Below, in pieces: positions 19,469 to 27,157 of a stretch of DNA of 64,000 nt (positions within the stretch are counted from its first letter, which is position 1; each line of letters starts with the position of its first letter). The notes beneath the pieces were generated by a model. The model was not told the DNA's origin. It did not search any database and worked only from the letters and a program-made list of their open reading frames with translations. Source of the DNA: CBDCFT01 sp965216365 (GTDB lineage Bacteria; Pseudomonadota; Gammaproteobacteria; Arenicellales; CBDCFT01); NCBI GenBank assembly GCA_965216365.1, contig CBDCFT010000078.1, positions 62,001 through 126,000 of the forward strand, in the 5' to 3' direction. Position numbers and translations under genes: made by a program.

Positions 19469-19518
19469 TGGCTAATCCTCTCAAAGGTTCTAGCCTCCGA
19501 CAATCCCGGGGCGATTCA

Positions 19519-19985
19519 GTAGTTACAAGAACCGAGGTGTTGATGTTCTTAAGCGATGCAGAAGACAACAACCGAACAGGCGCCAACGGCGAGCCTGCGA
19601 GGTGCCTCGCGTAGTCGGAGACCCTGAGCACGTGGAGATGTTCTTTGATCGGAACCTGGGAGATCTCGGTATTGCCCGCGCGAGTGGGCCGACAGAGTAA
19701 GGCGCAAGCCGTAGGCTCAGTATGTACGATACCGAGAAGTTGGACAGCGTCGTAGTACCGATGAAGCTGACGAACAAAGGGGGAAAACTTCTGGCGGAGT
19801 CGGTGGAGGGAAGGACGCTGGCCAAGGGGAACATCCATCAAGCGCCCGCTGACCGGACCCAGAGCCGGGGATCAGCGTCGAGCGGATTGGCGGATGTGCG
19901 CAAAGCCGCAAGGAAGCACAAGGAGATGAAGTTCACGGCACTACTGCATCATGTCAGTCCGCGTAGCCCGTATGAAATGCAATAA
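19519..19985 (+). mobile_element. group II intron remnant, continuation after the IS3 element
   Basis: Joining 18212 to 19522 across the target duplication gives a continuous intron sequence that leads into the start of the intron-encoded protein. The segment GGCGCAAGCCGTAGGCTCAG and similar hairpins lie before the ORF. The intron breaks off near 19960, where CGTAGCCCGTATGAAAT and AATCCGGG look like an unrelated short REP-like palindrome. Everything downstream in the intron (most of the reverse transcriptase, domains V and VI) is missing. Confidence 0.6.
19722..19985 (+). pseudogene. truncated group II intron reverse transcriptase/maturase
   Basis: The 87-codon frame contains KLLAESVEGRTLAKGN and then VRKAARKHKEMKFTALLHHV, the N-terminal leader found in group II intron reverse transcriptases just before the RT fingers. 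Homologues continue with a YALKRQAAPGVDGVTW-like block, but here the frame diverges directly after TALLHHV and stops. More than 80 percent of the protein is gone, so it is not functional. Confidence 0.65.
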
Positions 19986-20011
19986 AATCCGGGTTCTTTA
20001 TAGCACGGTAG

Positions 20012-20029
20012 GGTGCAACTGGTTGCACC
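20012..20029 (-). terminator. short hairpin after efp
   Basis: GGTGCAAC (20012-20019) and GTTGCACC (20022-20029) form an 8-bp stem with a two-base gap, 7 bases beyond the efp stop. There is no strong U-tract on the efp strand. It resembles a REP-like repeat and may or may not terminate efp transcription. Confidence 0.35.
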
Positions 20030-20035
20030 GAATAA

Positions 20036-20599
20036 TTACTCCGCCCGTTCCACGTATTCCCCGGTTTCTGTATTCACTTTCACTTTGTCGCCAATGTTGA
20101 CAAATGTGGGGACGGTAACGCGAATGCCGGTTTCGAGTTCGGCGGGTTTACCGGAGCCGGAGGCGGTCTGGCCTTTAATGGCCGCATCGGTATCAACCAC
20201 TTCAAGCACCACATTAGCGGGTAATTCCAGACCAATTGGGTTATCGTCGTGGAAATTGATTTGAACCTCGGTATTGGGCAACAAATAACCCATTTGTTCA
20301 GTCATGTCTTCAGCCGGAATGTTTAACTGCTCGTAACTTTCGGTATCCATAAACACCAGATTGTCACCGTCAGCATAGAGGTATTGCATTTGCCGCGGCT
20401 CGACGTGGGCTTTCTCGAGTTTATCTTCCGAACGAAAACGCTCGTTTAATTTGGTGCCATCATTGATTTCTTTCATTTCAAGTTGTACAAACGCACCACC
20501 CTTACCGGGTTTGACGTGATTTTTCTTTAACACGCGGAATAACTTATTCTGGTAGGCCAGCAGGTTGCCGACTCGAACTTCAAATGCAGATAATTTCAT
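20036..20599 (-). CDS. efp: translation elongation factor P
   Basis: A 187-residue factor that relieves ribosome stalling at polyproline. I start it at the ATG at 20599 (MKLSAFEVRVGNLL), the standard family length; an in-frame extension to 20734 would add 45 residues with no family counterpart and would cover the divergent gene. The loop that reaches the P-site tRNA reads VKPGKGGAF with Lys33 at the modified position. C-terminal OB domains follow (GIRVTVPTFVNIGDKVKVNTETGEY). No modification enzymes (epmA/epmB) are seen in the window. It is divergent from the uracil-DNA glycosylase with only 30 bases between starts. Confidence 0.95.
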   Translation of the reverse strand: MKLSAFEVRVGNLLAYQNKLFRVLKKNHVKPGKGGAFVQLEMKEINDGTKLNERFRSEDKLEKAHVEPRQMQYLYADGDNLVFMDTESYEQLNIPAEDMTEQMGYLLPNTEVQINFHDDNPIGLELPANVVLEVVDTDAAIKGQTASGSGKPAELETGIRVTVPTFVNIGDKVKVNTETGEYVERAE

Positions 20600-20629
20600 T
20601 GGTAAATAATATTCGGGGAATTCGCTAAG

Positions 20630-21316
20630 ATGGCGCATTCTAGTGAGCGCCTTGATGATCAGCAAGCGCAAATGCATGTTCCTGCGTCGTGGTATAACGC
20701 AAAATGCAATAAATGCAGCCGTCTGAATCACCATTTGAAAGAAACCAAGCGCGAATTCCCAGATTATTCCTGCAAACCGGTCACTCCTTTTGGCGATATT
20801 AAAGCGCGGTTGTTAATTGTCGGTCTGGCGCCGGGAAAACACGGTGCCAACGCCACGGGTCGTCCATTTACCGGTGACTATGCTGGCGTATTATTGTACC
20901 AGACTCTGTATAAATTCGGATTCGCATCAAAACTCGAATCCGTCTCCAGCGACGACGATCTGAAATTAATCGATTGCCGAATCACCAACGCGGTTAAATG
21001 TCTGCCACCGGAAAACAAACCTACGACCGACGAGGTTGATACCTGTATAAAGTACCTGTCCGCAGAACTCGGTGATGTGCGTAACGGCCTTATCATTTCG
21101 CTGGGCGGCATAGCACATCGAGCAGTGTTAAAAGTATTGGAACAAAAACTATCCCGATTCCCTTTTGCGCACGGCGCTGAATACGAAATCGATAGTAACA
21201 CGTTGCTCGCGAGTTACCATTGCAGCCGCTACAACACGCAAACCCGCCGCCTGAGCACTACCATGTTCGAAGACATCTTTAAACGCGCTCGACAAATTTT
21301 AGATGAAAAAACCTGA
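20630..21316 (+). CDS. uracil-DNA glycosylase, type 5 (UDGb-like)
   Basis: A 228-residue protein of the uracil-DNA glycosylase superfamily. Motif 1 reads GLAPGKHGANATGRPFTGD, the pattern of family 5 (UDGb) enzymes, and the C-terminal motif is SYHCSRYNTQTRRLS. Early cysteines (CNKCSRL) and another near residue 47 are candidate Fe-S ligands. The enzyme removes uracil or other deaminated bases from DNA. The true start may be an ATG at 20672 (MHVPASWYNAKC), since the first 14 residues have no family match. It overlaps uvrC by 14 bases, so two DNA-repair genes are coupled. Confidence 0.82.
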   Translation: MAHSSERLDDQQAQMHVPASWYNAKCNKCSRLNHHLKETKREFPDYSCKPVTPFGDIKARLLIVGLAPGKHGANATGRPFTGDYAGVLLYQTLYKFGFASKLESVSSDDDLKLIDCRITNAVKCLPPENKPTTDEVDTCIKYLSAELGDVRNGLIISLGGIAHRAVLKVLEQKLSRFPFAHGAEYEIDSNTLLASYHCSRYNTQTRRLSTTMFEDIFKRARQILDEKT

Positions 21317-23135
21317 GATATCGAAACCTGTGTTTGATGCGAAGGGTTTTTTAAAGTCCGTGTCCAATGCGCCGGGGGTCTATGCTATGCGCGATAACGC
21401 CGGGCGTTATCTTTATGTGGGCAAGGCGCGGGATTTAAAGAAACGCCTGTCGAGTTATTTTGGTGCGACAGGTTTACGACCCAAGACTCAGGCGATGATG
21501 AGTCACGTCAGCGCCATCGAAACGACGGTAACCAATACCGAAAGTGAAGCCTTGTTGCTGGAAAATAACCTGATCAAGGAAGAACGGCCACGCTACAACG
21601 TCGTATTGCGCGATGACAAGAGTTATCCGTATATTCGTTTAACCAAAAACGAACGCTTTCCGCGTTTGAGTTTTTATCGTGGCAGCCGCAAGGAAGGTGG
21701 GCGTTATTTTGGGCCATTCCCCAGTGCCGCCGCTGTGCGGGAAACATTAGCGCAACTGCAAAAAGTATTTCCACTGCGTCAATGCGAAGACACTTTTTTT
21801 CGCAATCGTTCCCGCCCCTGTTTGCAGTATCAGATCGAACGCTGTTCTGCACCCTGTGTCGATCTAGTCGATGACAAGACTTATCAGGATGATGTACGAC
21901 AGGCAGAACTATTTCTGGAAGGGCGGGATAAAACGCTGACCAAACAGTTGGTAAAGCGCATGGAGAAAGCATCGGAAGACCTAGATTTCGAAACGGCCGC
22001 GAAACTGCGCGATCGTATCGGCGCGTTACAACGCATCCAGGAAAAGCAATATGTCACGTCTCACAGCGGCAACGTGGATGTCATTTCCGTAAGCGTCGAA
22101 GGCGGTGAAGCATGCGTCGAAGTCATGTTTATTCGCCACGGCCGTCATCTGGGCAGCAAACATTTTTTCCCTGGCTTGAAACTTGACTATAACGAGGCCG
22201 ATATATTACAGGCGTTTTTGCCGCAATATTATCTTGGCCGCGGCATCCCGGATGAAATTTTGCTGAGCCATGCTTTTGACGATATGAGCGCACTGGAGTC
22301 AATGCTGAGCGAACAGGAGAGACGCAATATCCGGATCAAACACAACGCACGCGGACAACGGGCGCGGTGGTTGAGTCTCGCCAGAATGAATGTGCAGGAT
22401 GTACTGCGTCGTCATATTGCCGGACGTGCGACCCAGGATAAACGTTTGACAGCCTTACAACAGGCATTTTATTTAGAGCAGGTCCCACAGCGTATTGAAT
22501 GTTTCGATGTCAGTCACACGGCTGGGGAAAAGACGGTTGCATCCTGCGTGGTGTTCGACGTCGGTGGCGCTGCGAAATCCGACTACCGGCGGTTTAATAT
22601 TAAAACCGTGGCAGCAGGCGATGACTATGGTGCACTGAACGAAGCACTGACACGCCGCTTCCGCCGCTTGAAAGAAGGCGAGGGTAAAATCCCCGATGTG
22701 TTATTGATTGACGGTGGCAAGGGACAGTTGTCGACGGCAGCAAACGTGTTGGAAGAACTGCAGGTATCGGATGTATTTCTGATTGGCGTGGCCAAGGGCA
22801 GAACACGCAAACCCGGTATGGAAAAATTGTTTACATTGTCGAGCAGACAAGCCGTTATACTCGACGCCGCATCGCCGGCCTTGCATCTGATACAGCAGAT
22901 ACGCGATGAAGCGCATCGTTTTGCCATTACCGGGCACCGGCAGCGGCGCGGCAAGGCGCGTACCACATCGCGCCTTGAAGAAATTCCCGGTGTCGGCGAA
23001 CGGCGACGGCAGGCATTGCTCAAGCATTTGGGCGGTATGCGTGAAGTGGCGCGGGCAGGTGTTGAAGATCTGGCACGTGTGCCGGGCATCAGTCCGAAAC
23101 TTGCGCAACGAATACACGAACAGTTACATCACTAA
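21303..23135 (+). CDS. uvrC: excinuclease ABC subunit C
   Basis: A 610-residue endonuclease of nucleotide excision repair, normal in length. The N-terminal GIY-YIG domain reads PGVYAMRDNAGRYLYVGKA, the UvrB-binding UVR motif is near residue 205 (DFETAAKLRDRIGALQ), the central RNase H-like nuclease holds FDVSHTAGE and DVLLIDGGKGQLS, and tandem helix-hairpin-helix motifs end the protein. It is followed after 15 bases by pgsA, the order conserved in gammaproteobacteria. Confidence 0.97.
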   Translation: MKKPEISKPVFDAKGFLKSVSNAPGVYAMRDNAGRYLYVGKARDLKKRLSSYFGATGLRPKTQAMMSHVSAIETTVTNTESEALLLENNLIKEERPRYNVVLRDDKSYPYIRLTKNERFPRLSFYRGSRKEGGRYFGPFPSAAAVRETLAQLQKVFPLRQCEDTFFRNRSRPCLQYQIERCSAPCVDLVDDKTYQDDVRQAELFLEGRDKTLTKQLVKRMEKASEDLDFETAAKLRDRIGALQRIQEKQYVTSHSGNVDVISVSVEGGEACVEVMFIRHGRHLGSKHFFPGLKLDYNEADILQAFLPQYYLGRGIPDEILLSHAFDDMSALESMLSEQERRNIRIKHNARGQRARWLSLARMNVQDVLRRHIAGRATQDKRLTALQQAFYLEQVPQRIECFDVSHTAGEKTVASCVVFDVGGAAKSDYRRFNIKTVAAGDDYGALNEALTRRFRRLKEGEGKIPDVLLIDGGKGQLSTAANVLEELQVSDVFLIGVAKGRTRKPGMEKLFTLSSRQAVILDAASPALHLIQQIRDEAHRFAITGHRQRRGKARTTSRLEEIPGVGERRRQALLKHLGGMREVARAGVEDLARVPGISPKLAQRIHEQLHH

Positions 23136-23150
23136 CAAGCAACAAAAATC

Positions 23151-23738
23151 GTGAAATGGAACATTCCTAATATTTTAACCCTTGGCCGGATCGTGCTGAT
23201 TCCCGTTCTAGTGCTGGTGTATTACCTGAATCTGCCATCGAAACACCTGATAGCCGCCATCATTTTTATCGCGGCGGGTCTAACCGACTTGCTCGACGGT
23301 TATCTGGCCCGGCGCTGGAATCAGCAATCGGCTTTTGGTGCGTTTCTCGATCCGGTCGCCGACAAATTGATGGTCGCAACCGCGTTGTTACTATTGGCCA
23401 CCGATCCGACGGTGTTGTCCAGCGTATTCAGCCGAATACTGTTTGCCCTGGTCACGATGGTGATTATCGGACGTGAAATTGTTGTATCGGCTCTGCGCGA
23501 ATGGATGGCGGAGTTGGGATTGCGCGCGACTGTCGCGGTGAATATCGTCGGTAAACTGAAAACCGTATTGCAGTTTACGGCTATTGCGCTGTTGCTGTTT
23601 CGCGAACCGCTGTTTGGCGTATCCGCCTTCAAAGCGGGTGAACTCATGCTGTATGTGGCTGCGGCTTTGACCCTTTGGTCGATGATCGTGTATTTGCGTG
23701 CGGCCTGGGCGACATTGATAAAGGAGGAAATCACGTAA
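23151..23738 (+). CDS. pgsA: CDP-diacylglycerol-glycerol-3-phosphate 3-phosphatidyltransferase
   Basis: A 195-residue integral membrane enzyme making phosphatidylglycerol phosphate, the first committed step to PG and cardiolipin. The CDP-alcohol phosphatidyltransferase signature is seen as LLDGYLARR...GAFLDPVADK. Several membrane helices are visible (IPVLVLVYYLNL, LIAAIIFIAAGL, ILFALVTMVIIG). The start is GTG 23151 (KWNIPNILTLGRI), the usual N-terminus. tRNA genes follow, as in E. coli. Confidence 0.96.
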   Translation: MKWNIPNILTLGRIVLIPVLVLVYYLNLPSKHLIAAIIFIAAGLTDLLDGYLARRWNQQSAFGAFLDPVADKLMVATALLLLATDPTVLSSVFSRILFALVTMVIIGREIVVSALREWMAELGLRATVAVNIVGKLKTVLQFTAIALLLFREPLFGVSAFKAGELMLYVAAALTLWSMIVYLRAAWATLIKEEIT

Positions 23739-23751
23739 ATGTAATCACCGC

Positions 23752-23779
23752 TTGACACTAGGCGGCGGCTGGCTAGAAT
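23752..23779 (+). promoter_or_regulatory. sigma-70 promoter of the tRNA-Gly gene
   Basis: TTGACA (23752-23757) and TAGAAT (23774-23779) with a 16-base spacer stand 13 bases before the mature tRNA-Gly. The segment after the -10 is GC-rich (GGGCCTCCGCC), like the discriminator of stringently controlled stable-RNA promoters. Confidence 0.75.
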
Positions 23780-23792
23780 GGGCCTCCGCCGT

Positions 23793-23868
23793 GCGGGAAT
23801 AGCTCAGCTGGTAGAGCGCAACCTTGCCAAGGTTGAGGTCGCGAGTTCGAACCTCGTTTCCCGCTCCA
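23793..23868 (+). tRNA. tRNA-Gly (anticodon GCC)
   Basis: GCGGGAA pairs with TTCCCGC in the acceptor stem. The D-arm AGCTCAGCTGGTAGAGC, anticodon loop TTGCCAA and T-arm GGTCGCGAGTTCGAACCTCG are all standard. CCA is encoded at 23866-23868. Confidence 0.98.
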
Positions 23869-23958
23869 AATGATTAAAACCCTGGCAAACTGCCGGGGTT
23901 TTCATTTAAGTGGTATTATTCGTGCGCGGATAAACTGCGCAAGGGTAAGCCCATCCGA

Positions 23959-24032
23959 GGCTGGGTGGCAGAGTGGTTATGCTGCGGCCTGCAAAGCCGT
24001 CTACGCCGGTTCGATTCCGACCCCAGCCTCCA
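23959..24032 (+). tRNA. tRNA-Cys (anticodon GCA)
   Basis: Acceptor GGCTGGG pairs with CCCAGCC (24022-24028). The anticodon loop is CTGCAAA and the T-loop GGTTCGATTCC. The discriminator base is U, as required for cysteine tRNAs, and CCA is encoded. The 212 bases between this and the next tRNA show no gene. Confidence 0.97.
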
Positions 24033-24244
24033 TTCTCTTATTTAAACTACCCCATCTTGATCGCTACAAGGGTAGATGACGTACAGGGAAGTACTAATGC
24101 CGTGCAAGACAGGAGTCTGAGAACGGCCTGTGTGCAGGATGCACAAGTGTCGCGAGAGACAGGAGGTCGGGAGCGACCGCAAGGACCAGCGCAAAGCGCT
24201 GGTAGAATTAAAACATGGTTGTATCTGTAGCAGTCACTCCGATA

Positions 24245-24331
24245 GCCCGGGTGGCGAAATTGGTAGACGCAAGGGACTTAAAATCCCTCGGAGGAGACTC
24301 CATGCCGGTTCGAGTCCGGCCCCGGGCACCA
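24245..24331 (+). tRNA. tRNA-Leu (anticodon UAA)
   Basis: Acceptor GCCCGGG pairs with CCCGGGC. The anticodon loop CTTAAAA gives UAA, and a long variable arm (CTCGGAGGAGACTCCATG) marks a class II tRNA. CCA is encoded at 24329-24331. The order Gly-Cys-Leu after pgsA matches glyW-cysT-leuZ of enterobacteria. Confidence 0.97.
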
Positions 24332-24408
24332 TATAGATATTTGTAAGTTGGAGTCGCGGGTTTCTCTCTTGAGTCCATTTAACATATGGGCTATTTTTTC
24401 TCCGTAAG

Positions 24409-24690
24409 CTAGATAGCAGACAGGAAGTTTTTGAATGGCAATACTCTTGAATATATTATCCCGCAATTAGAGCATTTGACATCGAACTTGACGCGGCACA
24501 AATTTGTAATTAGGCCTTCATAGCTATCCAAGTTTTGGTGGGCTAAATTTGGCGAGAGAATTTCCTTGTAGTTAGTAGTATTTCCACCGCAAGCTTCACA
24601 TACATTGCCTTTCGGCGGAAATCCCTGTTTATTCATGATGACTGGCACTACAACTTTCTTAAGTACTTTGTCGACATTGGGATTGCTCAT
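24409..24690 (-). CDS. small protein with two CxxC pairs (zinc-ribbon-like), unknown
   Basis: A 93-residue frame of lower GC than its surroundings, just downstream of tRNA-Leu and pointing toward it. It contains CEACGGN near residue 32 and KCSNCGIIYSR near 75, two CxxC knuckles that could bind zinc. I recognise no family. Placement next to a tRNA 3' end and AT-rich composition hint at acquired DNA, but no att repeat or integrase is seen. It may be a real small gene or a chance ORF; the cysteine spacing favours a real one. Confidence 0.5.
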   Translation of the reverse strand: MSNPNVDKVLKKVVVPVIMNKQGFPPKGNVCEACGGNTTNYKEILSPNLAHQNLDSYEGLITNLCRVKFDVKCSNCGIIYSRVLPFKNFLSAI

Positions 24691-24829
24691 GCCAAGCAGT
24701 GTTAGAAAATATAGACAACATAATAACTCTGATCATAGTTCTAATTAAGAATCGCGTGAAATTGACGAATCGGATTTCGAAAATTCTAACTTACAATATC
24801 AATATAGAATTAACTACGAATCAAAAAAG

Positions 24830-24860
24830 AAAAACCCCGGTTGTGCGGACCGGGGTTTTT
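24830..24860. terminator. strong bidirectional terminator
   Basis: AAAAACCCCGG (24830-24840) and CCGGGGTTTTT (24850-24860) form a perfect 11-bp stem with a nine-base loop and A/T tracts on both sides, able to end transcription from either direction. Confidence 0.85.
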
Positions 24861-25023
24861 CAATAACGTCTAACAGTCGTTGCGTAAGTTCTAACGACTC
24901 GTAAAGTATAATCCTATCCTTGGGAACACGATTGTTAACAAAGGTTACAGGACAAATATATTTTATCAGCGCAAGCAGCCGGTCACACGTTCAGGTACGG
25001 GAGTATGTCAAACTCCCCAAAAA

Positions 25024-25049
25024 GAAACCCCGCCATTTGGCGGGGTTTC
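25024..25049. terminator. rho-independent-type terminator
   Basis: GAAACCCCGCC (25024-25034) and GGCGGGGTTTC (25039-25049) form a perfect 11-bp stem with loop ATTT. A-rich sequence precedes it on the plus strand; the T-tract is short. Confidence 0.75.
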
Positions 25050-25223
25050 CATCTTCGGGTTTGGTAAGGGGAGAAAAATAGCTCGTTCGATGAGCCGAAG
25101 CCACTATAACAATCATGCTGGAATTTATGTGTTAAACAATGTAAAAGCTGTTCAGTAATGATAAATTCCAGATCAGCATTGAGCAGCATGCCCTGTCGTT
25201 GCGGACAAGCGAGGAGCGTAAAC

Positions 25224-25721
25224 TTGAAACCACTGAAGATAATTATTGTTTGTCTGGCGCTAAGCCTTACAGCATGTGCGACCAGACCACGGCACATAGA
25301 AATGACCTATCATCTTTATCCAGTTAATGATATGGCAAGCGAAGTTGGTGCATTACAGGCAAGCGGGCAAACCGGAACGAGTTTAGGACGCTTTAACGTT
25401 AACCTGCCTTCCGGTGAAGTTATTCGGGGCGAATCATCCACCATCAGAAACGATGCATTTGCATTAAGCGGCGTTTATGCCTCTGCTTTCGCGTTGGAGG
25501 AGCCAACCAGTATCTCGCCCGATATCCATAAGTCAATCTTGAATCGCATTACGCCGACAAAATATACCAGGGGGCTTATAACCACAGCTTTCGGCGATGA
25601 CGGCACGCGCATGGAATGTGAAGGATATTGGGATACGCGCTCTCTAACGGGATTAGGTGGCTGCCGGATGTCGGACGGCAGTCTGTTCCGCTACCACAGT
25701 CGCGGCACGCGCGTTCGATAA
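25224..25721 (+). CDS. putative lipoprotein of unknown function
   Basis: About 165 residues starting at TTG 25224 (KPLKIIIVCLALSLTACATRP), seven bases after GAGGAG. An in-frame codon at 25158 exists, but the added residues would spoil the signal peptide. The hydrophobic stretch ends in the lipobox LTAC, so the mature protein should be lipid-anchored at Cys. The body is rich in small polar residues with segments LPSGEVIRGESSTIR and MECEGYWDTRSLTGLGGCRMSDG; I recognise no named family, though the latter part resembles small envelope lipoproteins. It is followed after 14 bases by the phosphoribosyltransferase gene. Confidence 0.72.
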   Translation: MKPLKIIIVCLALSLTACATRPRHIEMTYHLYPVNDMASEVGALQASGQTGTSLGRFNVNLPSGEVIRGESSTIRNDAFALSGVYASAFALEEPTSISPDIHKSILNRITPTKYTRGLITTAFGDDGTRMECEGYWDTRSLTGLGGCRMSDGSLFRYHSRGTRVR

Positions 25722-25735
25722 CTGGAGCATCCGAT

Positions 25736-26314
25736 TTGACGGAAAAACGGTTTATATCTGCACAAGAACTGTTACTGGATTCATTTCGGCTCGGTGCGAA
25801 GATAATCGAAAGCGGTTTTTCACCTAACTACATTATTGGCATCTGGCGCGGCGGAACCCCCGTCGGTATTGCGGTGCAGGAATTACTGGATTACTTCGGT
25901 ATCAAAACCGACCACATTGCGATTCGAACTTCGTCTTATACCGCCATTGGCCAGCAAGGCAAGGAAGTGCGAGTACACGGGTTGGGATACCTGGTGCAGA
26001 ACCTCAATGCAGAGGATTCGTTGCTGATTGTAGACGATGTTTTCGACAGCGGCTTGAGTTTACAGGCCGTCATCGATGAACTCACTCGACGTACGCGGCG
26101 TAATACACCACATGAAGTTCGAATCGCTACACCGTGGTTCAAGCCGAACAATAACAAGACAAAGATTAAACCCGATTTTTATTTGCATGAAACCGATCAA
26201 TGGCTGGTGTTTCCACACGAACTAAAAGACCTGACGATCGACGAAATCTCACGTAAAGGATCCGGTCTGGATGACATTATGCAGCAACTAGGAAACACTG
26301 CCGCCGCACAGTAG
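25736..26314 (+). CDS. phosphoribosyltransferase (hypoxanthine/xanthine PRT-like)
   Basis: About 192 residues starting at TTG 25736 shortly after CTGGAG; the longer in-frame ORF from 25628 overlaps the lipoprotein gene and is unlikely. The PRPP-binding motif is LLIVDDVFDSGLS, preceded by IIGIWRGGTPVGI, typical of type I phosphoribosyltransferases. Purine salvage is the most likely role, but base specificity is not readable from sequence. Confidence 0.82.
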   Translation: MTEKRFISAQELLLDSFRLGAKIIESGFSPNYIIGIWRGGTPVGIAVQELLDYFGIKTDHIAIRTSSYTAIGQQGKEVRVHGLGYLVQNLNAEDSLLIVDDVFDSGLSLQAVIDELTRRTRRNTPHEVRIATPWFKPNNNKTKIKPDFYLHETDQWLVFPHELKDLTIDEISRKGSGLDDIMQQLGNTAAAQ

Positions 26315-26339
26315 TCAGCGACGGTTTTAAAGTCGCAAG

Positions 26340-27074
26340 CTAGTCGAGCTCGCTCAGATAGTAATGTTCACTCGTTAAGCAATGGCTGACGCGCCATTCA
26401 ATAACGTCGTTTTCATGTCCGAAGGCGAGGCGGTCAATCTCCAACACCGGACTGCCGGCCGGTATATCGAGATGTTTCGCGTCTGTGTGGTCAGCGGCGA
26501 TGGCACGAATATGTTCCTCAGCGTGTGTAACCACGACTCTGAATTTTGCCTCGTACAAGCGATAAATCGTGTTGGGGAGGTCGCCGACTGGATATTTATC
26601 GAGATGGGCGAAACGTTTCGCGCTTACCGAAATAGTTTCGTAAATTGCCGGGATTCCATCAAACGCCCGTACCCGTTTTATCCGGATTACTTTTCCGGTT
26701 GCGGTCAGGCCGAGCTTGTCCCGATCATTTCGACTCGCCGCCGCCTGGCGAATGGATAACACGGTACTGTCCGGCAATTCTCGCACACCATCGTCGCGCA
26801 CGATGTGGAAAAAATGAAACAGGGCGCGGTCGGGGGAGTGGGTACTGACATAAGTCCCTTTGCCTTGGCGACGCACCAGCAGGTTTTGCGCGGTCATCTC
26901 ATCCAGTGCTTTTCTTACCGTGCCGGGACTGACCCCTAGTTCCTCGGCAAGACGCGGCTCGCTGGGTAGCAAATCACCCGGCTCCCAGTCGTGCGTAGCT
27001 AATCGTTGTAACAGAACCTGCTTGACCTGCTGGTAGAGCGGGAGGAAGTTCGGCGCTGCCTGTGAATCATTCAT
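26340..27074 (-). CDS. GntR-family regulator with UTRA domain, likely controller of the suy/hps genes
   Basis: A 244-residue HutC-subfamily regulator. The N-terminal winged helix-turn-helix is at about residues 10-80 (LYQQVKQVLLQRLATHDWEPGDLLPSEPRLAEELGVSPGTVRKALDEM), described here in brief as LPSEPRLAEELGVSPGTVRK, followed by a C-terminal UTRA ligand-binding domain (VIRIKRVRAFDGIPAIYET; SPVLEIDRLAFG). It is divergent from suyA with an 83-base intergenic region holding a 16-bp palindrome. That arrangement suggests it represses suyA onward until sulfolactate or a relative binds; this is inference. Confidence 0.88.
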   Translation of the reverse strand: MNDSQAAPNFLPLYQQVKQVLLQRLATHDWEPGDLLPSEPRLAEELGVSPGTVRKALDEMTAQNLLVRRQGKGTYVSTHSPDRALFHFFHIVRDDGVRELPDSTVLSIRQAAASRNDRDKLGLTATGKVIRIKRVRAFDGIPAIYETISVSAKRFAHLDKYPVGDLPNTIYRLYEAKFRVVVTHAEEHIRAIAADHTDAKHLDIPAGSPVLEIDRLAFGHENDVIEWRVSHCLTSEHYYLSELD

Positions 27075-27108
27075 AAAAAAGTGTTTTAATGATTGATCTC
27101 ATATCTGT

Positions 27109-27132
27109 TATAATTATATCTTATATAAGATA
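27109..27132 (+). promoter_or_regulatory. promoter -10 and palindromic operator upstream of suyA
   Basis: TATAAT (27109-27114) is followed directly by the perfect 16-base palindrome TATCTTATATAAGATA (27117-27132), 26 bases before the suyA GTG. The palindrome would overlap the transcription start and is well placed as the binding site of the divergent GntR regulator. No good -35 is seen at the right spacing (TTAATG at 27086 is weak). Confidence 0.6.
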
Positions 27133-27157
27133 GTAAATCTCAACTTTTGGAGGTCTC

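Larger units (their letters stand above)
18213..19518 (-). mobile_element. complete IS3-family insertion sequence (1306 bp)
   Basis: The ends are imperfect inverted repeats of about 24 bases: TGAACCGCCCCGATTTT at the left and, read inward, TGAATCGCCCCGGGATT at the right, both continuing to TCGGAG. GTA occurs immediately outside both ends (18210-18212 and 19519-19521), a 3-bp target duplication typical of this family. The element carries orfA and orfB on the minus strand in overlapping frames. Both reading frames are intact, so it may still be active. It sits inside the group II intron remnant, so it arrived later. Confidence 0.93.
24691..25223. other. gene-poor gap with two terminators
   Basis: No convincing protein gene. 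It is AT-rich to about 24830, then contains two strong hairpins (24830-24860 and 25024-25049). Between them is a 163-base stretch with an AGTATAAT-like -10 near 24905-24912, which could drive a short non-coding RNA ending at the second hairpin. The last part leads to the lipoprotein gene, with GAGGAG at 25211-25216. Confidence 0.5.

Noticed and set aside
19296..19841. Minus-strand ORF of 181 codons across the right end of the IS3 element
   Set aside because: It spans the IS/intron junction in a third frame, has no domain, and conflicts with OrfA, the maturase remnant and the target duplication.
20600..20734. N-terminal extension of EF-P by 45 codons
   Set aside because: No EF-P has such a leader, and it overlaps the start of the divergent glycosylase gene; ATG 20599 gives the standard length.
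24983..25297. Minus-strand ORF of 104 codons over the terminator and lipoprotein start
   Set aside because: Reads through a strong hairpin and antisense to a signal peptide; no domain.
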